A stretch of 34,701 bases of DNA from Candidatus Moraniibacteriota bacterium (GTDB lineage Bacteria > Patescibacteriota > Minisyncoccia > Moranbacterales > GWC2-37-73): assembly GCA_003510895.1 (NCBI GenBank), contig DOKE01000008.1:49089-83789 (forward strand), in the 5' to 3' direction. Made by a program: the position numbers and the translations under genes. This document shows, one piece after another, positions 31,453-34,701 of this stretch (its first letter is position 1; each line of letters starts with the position of its first letter). The notes beneath the pieces were generated by a model. That model worked only from the letters and a program-made list of their open reading frames with translations, had not been told where the DNA came from and did not search any database.

Positions 31453-31851
31453 ATGGATAATAATAAAGATGACAAAAAAAGCGAGAACACCTTTGAAGCT
31501 CTGGGTATTACTGTCGGAATTCCAGGGCAAGAAACTCATTATGGTGAGAGCATTGACGAATCTACGACGATAAGCAGAGAAGGCAAGGATGCTCTTGAAC
31601 AAAAAATAAAAGACATAGAAAAAAGAACTGGTGAGGTAGAAAAAATTGTAAATGAGTCTGAAAGAAGAACTAAAAATGTTAGTAATTTTATGACAGTCGT
31701 AACTTATGCTGTTTTGATTGCTTTTACATTTGCGTTTGCGACTTTTTGTATAGATTATTTTAAAACTAGTCATGATAGGTATGAAAATTTCATAGAAAAA
31801 ATTAACGAATTAAATTTTAGAGTTAAAGTGTTGGAAAATAAGAAAAAATAA
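31453..31851 (+). CDS. small one-pass membrane protein with a coiled coil
   Basis: A 132-residue protein. A polar N-terminal half includes a helix likely to form a coiled coil (DALEQKIKDIEKRTGEVEKI, then VNESERRTKNV). One membrane helix follows (FMTVVTYAVLIAFTFAFATF), then a short outer or inner tail with another heptad-like stretch (FIEKINELNFRVKVLENKKK). Family unknown. Its closeness to the 31072 gene suggests a two-gene unit. Confidence 0.65.
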   Translation: MDNNKDDKKSENTFEALGITVGIPGQETHYGESIDESTTISREGKDALEQKIKDIEKRTGEVEKIVNESERRTKNVSNFMTVVTYAVLIAFTFAFATFCIDYFKTSHDRYENFIEKINELNFRVKVLENKKK

Positions 31852-31977
31852 TTATTTTTTAAATATCATGAAAAATTTGCTTATATACGAGTTGCTGAAA
31901 ATTGTTGATGAGGGTAAGAAAGAAAGTCGATAAAATTTTTATAAAGTGTTATTAGTATCTTAAATAAATTAGATTTG
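31852..31977. other. short gap with no supported gene
   Basis: AT-rich sequence with one tiny frame (31868-31933, 21 codons, MKNLLIYELLKIVDEGKKES) that I cannot assign. Confidence 0.4.
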
Positions 31978-32224
31978 ATGACAGAAAATAATTATAAATT
32001 TAAGTTTTAACACGCAAATAGCTGATGCCTATACAAGTGCTTCTCAAAAAGCTCGCGTTATTATCGAATCCTGAGTGCTTAATGAGGCATATTGTCCAAG
32101 TTGTGGCGAAAATAATAAATATTTATTTGGAAGTTACGATCTTGATAAATTTTGTGATGAAATAGAAAAAGTTGCGAAGGACTTATTTCGTGTTTTAAGG
32201 GAGTTGCGGCAAGAACTCTTTTAA
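31978..32224 (+). pseudogene. wreck of a DpnI-like restriction endonuclease gene
   Basis: Reading from ATG 31978 and correcting one extra T in the run at 32005-32008, the product is NTQIADAYTSASQKARVIIE, S, stop, then VLNEAYCPSCG. This follows the N-terminus of R.DpnI as I recall it (LVETYKSNSQKARILTEDWV, then YRQSYCPNCG). The stop (TGA 32072-32074) falls where DpnI has Trp. After the CPSCG half-zinc site the similarity fades and the frame ends at 32224, so only about 70 of some 250 residues remain. DpnI cuts methylated GATC. With a frameshift, a stop and a truncation, the gene is dead. Confidence 0.7.
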
Positions 32225-32281
32225 TAAAACACTTGCAACAACAAGAATACTTAGTTTAATTAATATTGCAACAAAGGAGTA

Positions 32282-32506
32282 ATGAATATTTTTGCAAAAA
32301 ATAAAAACTATTCTATCCAGGAGATTATTGATATTTGCAATAAAAATAACTTAATCACGGTGGACTGTTTAAAAGATGAAAATATGATCAGCATAGAAGA
32401 AAAAGGAGCTGATTGCTTGTTTGAATTTCATAGAGTCAGTGAGGACATATTCAAGCTAACTTATTCTGATAAATTTCTTCTTGATGAAATGTTAAAGCGA
32501 AAATAA
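32282..32506 (+). CDS. small uncharacterised protein with a strong ribosome-binding site
   Basis: A 74-residue acidic protein of unknown family: YSIQEIIDICNKNNLITVDC, then ISIEEKGADCLFEFHRVSED. No membrane segment. AAAGGAG ends three bases before the ATG, a rare strong Shine-Dalgarno sequence in a region where other genes have none. This hints at a foreign origin. The spacing is shorter than usual. Confidence 0.6.
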   Translation: MNIFAKNKNYSIQEIIDICNKNNLITVDCLKDENMISIEEKGADCLFEFHRVSEDIFKLTYSDKFLLDEMLKRK

Positions 32507-32528
32507 CTTCAGACACGCTCAACGTTAT

Positions 32529-33992
32529 CTAGAAGAAGGTGAGTAAACCGTTTTCTTCTGGAAATTGAATGGATTGCAGTATTGGTTGTTTGTTTTCATC
32601 CAGGTCTATGAAGTATATTTTTCCATCGGAAAAATTGTTTACCATATTGGAATTTTCTTCGAAAGTCGAGGCTATATCAAAAGTGTTGCGGTTGTCGCGA
32701 GAATCGGTTTCAGTTATTTTTATTTTTCCGCCGACCGAGAATATCACATGTTCATAGTCGTCGCTCCAATGGACGTTTCTTATGGGTTGGGAAAAACGAA
32801 TAATGGAGGTTATTTCGTTTTCTTCCCGATAAGGTTGAGTCAGCCAATTTCTGGTGAAATAGGAAAATATTTCTCGATTGCTCCAAAACAACAATTTCTT
32901 TCCGTCATTGGAAAATTGCGCTCCCACCGCTTCGTCGGATATTTTTTGAAAGAATTTTCCTTGGGCACTTTCGTTGTAGGCGAAAAGCTGATCGTTTTTA
33001 TTTCTGAGAATCAGTCGCTGTCTGTCATAGACGATTAGTTTGTAGAAATCATCAACTATTTCGGAGGGAGCAGACATTGTTATTTGCTCCGGAGTTCTGG
33101 ATCCGTCGAGGCTGGTTTGGAAAATAATTCCACCGGGCAGTTGCATATAGTAGATATTTTTCTCAGAAATGTCATAGCCGGATATTTGTTGAGCGACAAT
33201 CTTTTCTTCTTTTGGTTTTGTCATATCCAGGCGGTACAAATTTTTATCCGAAGTGAAATAGATAATATTTTTATTTTCCGGATCCCAACGGACGCCGGAT
33301 ATATTTGTTTTGTCGGTCAGTTCTTTCAATCTCAAGACAGAACCCGTTTCAATGTCGGCTATGGCGTAATCTTTTTCGGAATTATTTATAACGGGCACTA
33401 TTATTCCTTGTGATTCGGGAGACCATTCGATATTTTCCTCAGGATCATTGGTGAAACTATATTGCGAAAGAGAAAAATCATTGGTTATTTCATTTGTTCC
33501 GGAGTCAATTATTTTTATTCCCAGATCTTCATTTTCTTGGTAGACCGTGGCTATCAGATTCTTGCGCGGAGAAATAAAGAAGTTTTTGACGCCGATTGTG
33601 TCATAGCTGGCGCGGGCGTATTCTTTTCTGGTCAAGAGAACGTTCCAGAATTCTGTTGAAAAACCGCTATGAATAGAAACTTTTTTTGACCAGGTGTTAA
33701 ATCCCGGCGCGCTTACTTTGAGAATATATTCTCCCGGATATACTCCGCTGATGTGAAAAGAATTGTTTATGCGGTTTAATTTTTTTGTAACGCTGGAATT
33801 ATTGATTTCAACATTGACGTTTTGCGGGTTGGTTTTGATGGTTATTGATCCGGAGTGAACGAAAATTCTCTTGTCAAAACTAAATGTATAACCAAAAGAA
33901 TATAAAATAAGAGCTGATGAGGTGGCAAAAAACATAGCTACCAATGTCCAAAAGAAAAGAGTTTTGATTTTTTTGTCGGTAATATCAATCAT
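32529..33992 (-). CDS. PEGA-domain membrane protein with a propeller-like outer region
   Basis: The only minus-strand gene here. The 487-residue protein has one N-terminal membrane helix (LFFWTLVAMFFATSSALILY), then a PEGA domain at about 45-115 (GSITIKTNPQNVNVEINNSS, VYPGEYILKVSAPGFNTWSK). The rest is made of WD40/TolB-like strands, with repeats such as NIEWSPESQGIIVPV, GVRWDPENKNIIYFT, GAQFSNDGKKLLFWS and NVHWSDDYEHVIFSV, suggesting a beta propeller. It should face outward, anchored by the helix, and may bind wall or surface polymers. Proteins with this layout recur in CPR genomes. Its 3' end meets the 32282 gene end-to-end across 22 bases. Confidence 0.8.
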   Translation of the reverse strand: MIDITDKKIKTLFFWTLVAMFFATSSALILYSFGYTFSFDKRIFVHSGSITIKTNPQNVNVEINNSSVTKKLNRINNSFHISGVYPGEYILKVSAPGFNTWSKKVSIHSGFSTEFWNVLLTRKEYARASYDTIGVKNFFISPRKNLIATVYQENEDLGIKIIDSGTNEITNDFSLSQYSFTNDPEENIEWSPESQGIIVPVINNSEKDYAIADIETGSVLRLKELTDKTNISGVRWDPENKNIIYFTSDKNLYRLDMTKPKEEKIVAQQISGYDISEKNIYYMQLPGGIIFQTSLDGSRTPEQITMSAPSEIVDDFYKLIVYDRQRLILRNKNDQLFAYNESAQGKFFQKISDEAVGAQFSNDGKKLLFWSNREIFSYFTRNWLTQPYREENEITSIIRFSQPIRNVHWSDDYEHVIFSVGGKIKITETDSRDNRNTFDIASTFEENSNMVNNFSDGKIYFIDLDENKQPILQSIQFPEENGLLTFF

Positions 33993-34130
33993 AAAAGATA
34001 TAAAATCTTGTTTTTAAAAGCCTTTTTGGGCTATTTTTGCGAATTAATTCTTATATTAGAATAATCCAAAAAGGGGTTTTCGTCCAGTTTTATTTGGTGT
34101 ATAATTAACCTATAAGCAAAAATAAGAATT
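33993..34130. promoter_or_regulatory. divergent promoter region
   Basis: 138 bases between two genes read outward. On the + strand a perfect TATAAT (34100-34105) lies 25 bases before the ATG at 34131, with no clear -35. A small inverted repeat (ATTCT/AGAAT around 34047-34062) lies in the middle. No clear minus-strand promoter can be singled out. Confidence 0.4.
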
Positions 34131-34616
34131 ATGAACAATATTTTAGCAAATTTCACTTCTTCCAGTCTTGCGGCTGAACTTTCAACTATTGCCTTGGTGT
34201 TGCTTTCAATCAGTGTGCTTTTTTGGTTTTTGATTGGAAGGTTTCGATTGCATAACGCCCTCATAAACATATATATTTCTTTTGCCATTCTGCAAGTTGT
34301 TCCCCAGAACATTGTTTCTTTTGACAAACTGGTCCCATTGATTATTTTTTTAGTGTTGATTATATTTCTGACTTTTGTTGATAGAAATATTTTTGAGATA
34401 CATTTGTCCGGATCGGGATTGGCTATTTGGGAGGTTGTTATTTTGAGTTTTTTGGAGGCTGGACTCTTGGTTAGCGTTGTTGCATCGCTTTTGCCGCAAA
34501 AGCAGATTTTAAAATATATATCTTCCATATCGTTAGACTATTTTATTTCTCCGCTAAGCGCCTTTCTTTGGGTAATAGCGCCGTTGATATTTTTGGTTCT
34601 GATTGGCAGGCGATAG
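34131..34616 (+). CDS. five-pass membrane protein of unknown function
   Basis: A 161-residue, almost wholly hydrophobic protein with about five helices: TIALVLLSISVLFWFLIG, NALINIYISFAILQVVP, LVPLIIFLVLIIFLTFV, WEVVILSFLEAGLLVSVVAS and SAFLWVIAPLIFLVLIG. No soluble domain and no recognised family; it resembles small colicin-V-production or intramembrane proteins only in general layout. It has its own likely promoter. Confidence 0.7.
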   Translation: MNNILANFTSSSLAAELSTIALVLLSISVLFWFLIGRFRLHNALINIYISFAILQVVPQNIVSFDKLVPLIIFLVLIIFLTFVDRNIFEIHLSGSGLAIWEVVILSFLEAGLLVSVVASLLPQKQILKYISSISLDYFISPLSAFLWVIAPLIFLVLIGRR

Positions 34617-34622
34617 GAAGGG

Positions 34623-34650
34623 TTGACTTATATTTTGTTTTTATTATAAT
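34623..34650 (+). promoter_or_regulatory. promoter of the tRNA gene
   Basis: TTGACT (34623-34628) and a perfect TATAAT (34645-34650) with a 16-base spacer, 31 bases before the tRNA 5' end. Confidence 0.7.
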
Positions 34651-34681
34651 AGTATTTGTTACTCATATTTATGCATTGTTC

Positions 34682-34701
34682 GGGCACATAGCTCAGTTGG
34701 T
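34682..34701 (+). tRNA. 5' part of a tRNA gene, cut by the window end
   Basis: GGGCACA (acceptor arm), TA, then GCTC AGTTGGT, the universal D-arm pattern. The anticodon lies outside the window, so the amino acid cannot be named. Confidence 0.85.

Noticed and set aside
32072..32074. In-frame TGA at a Trp position as evidence of TGA read as Trp
   Set aside because: It lies in a truncated, frameshifted pseudogene. One TGG to TGA change is the simpler explanation and no intact gene has an in-frame TGA.
34031..34528. 165-codon minus-strand frame
   Set aside because: It is opposite the hydrophobic protein at 34131, which has a promoter and membrane helices. The antisense product has no recognisable features, though a short unknown protein cannot be fully excluded.
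1..34701. CRISPR arrays, transposases or integrases
   Set aside because: No regularly spaced repeats were noticed and no transposase or recombinase motif is present. The repeated segments found are gene-end copies.
34682..34701. Naming the tRNA isotype from its acceptor sequence
   Set aside because: Only 20 bases are visible and several isotypes start this way.

Overview
The window is AT-rich, gene-dense bacterial DNA that most resembles a Patescibacteria/CPR (Parcubacteria-like) chromosome. The signs are a compact type IV pilus cluster with many pilin-like genes, a trimmed ribosomal-protein operon, abundant BRO/KilA-N and SDH-family Clp-fold proteins, and very short intergenic gaps. Lineage is an inference from gene content, because no 16S rRNA is present. 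I accept 40 protein genes. All but one (32529-33992) lie on the + strand. None ends in TGA (27 TAA, 13 TAG), and almost none has a Shine-Dalgarno sequence.

Layout. 1-4037 is an accessory island. It holds a HaeIII-like restriction enzyme and its C5 methyltransferase (predicted GGCC specificity), an internally deleted copy of an SDH-family proteinase gene, a BRO-N gene and a membrane-anchored winged-helix regulator. 4150-5811 holds pgk and a multi-pass membrane protein. 5915-18133 is a type IV pilus and signalling cluster: receiver protein, PilB ATPase, PilC fused to an SH3b domain, a pseudopilin, a giant minor pilin with an eight-repeat propeller-like head, a PilW-like and a PilX/GspK-like minor pilin, and two near-duplicate pilins separated by a second receiver. 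A three-PAS protein without a kinase, a Cache-HAMP-PAS histidine kinase and a third receiver follow. 18218-23709 holds enolase, a PfkB-family kinase, an FtsA/PilM-like actin ATPase and a one-pass protein with a baseplate-J-like domain.

23727-28330 is a complete alpha-type operon with a consensus promoter, a 140-base leader and a perfect palindromic terminator: infA-rpmJ-rpsM-rpsK-rpsD-rpoA-rplQ-rplM-rpsI. 28415-32506 is a second accessory island. It holds the intact SDH-family proteinase gene, a KilA-N gene, a third (tail-only) copy of the SDH gene, four small unrecognised genes and the wreck of a DpnI-like restriction gene. 32529-34616 holds a minus-strand PEGA/propeller membrane protein and a five-pass membrane protein. 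The window ends inside a tRNA gene that has its own consensus promoter.

The most notable signals are: (i) three copies of one SDH-family proteinase gene (one whole, one internally deleted, one tail only), each next to a BRO-N or KilA-N gene, which suggests a mobile two-gene module; (ii) a pilus cluster with an unusual SH3b-tailed PilC and a repeat-headed minor pilin, wired to receivers, a PAS protein and a kinase; (iii) the complete absence of TGA as a stop codon; (iv) restriction systems at both ends, one intact and one dead.
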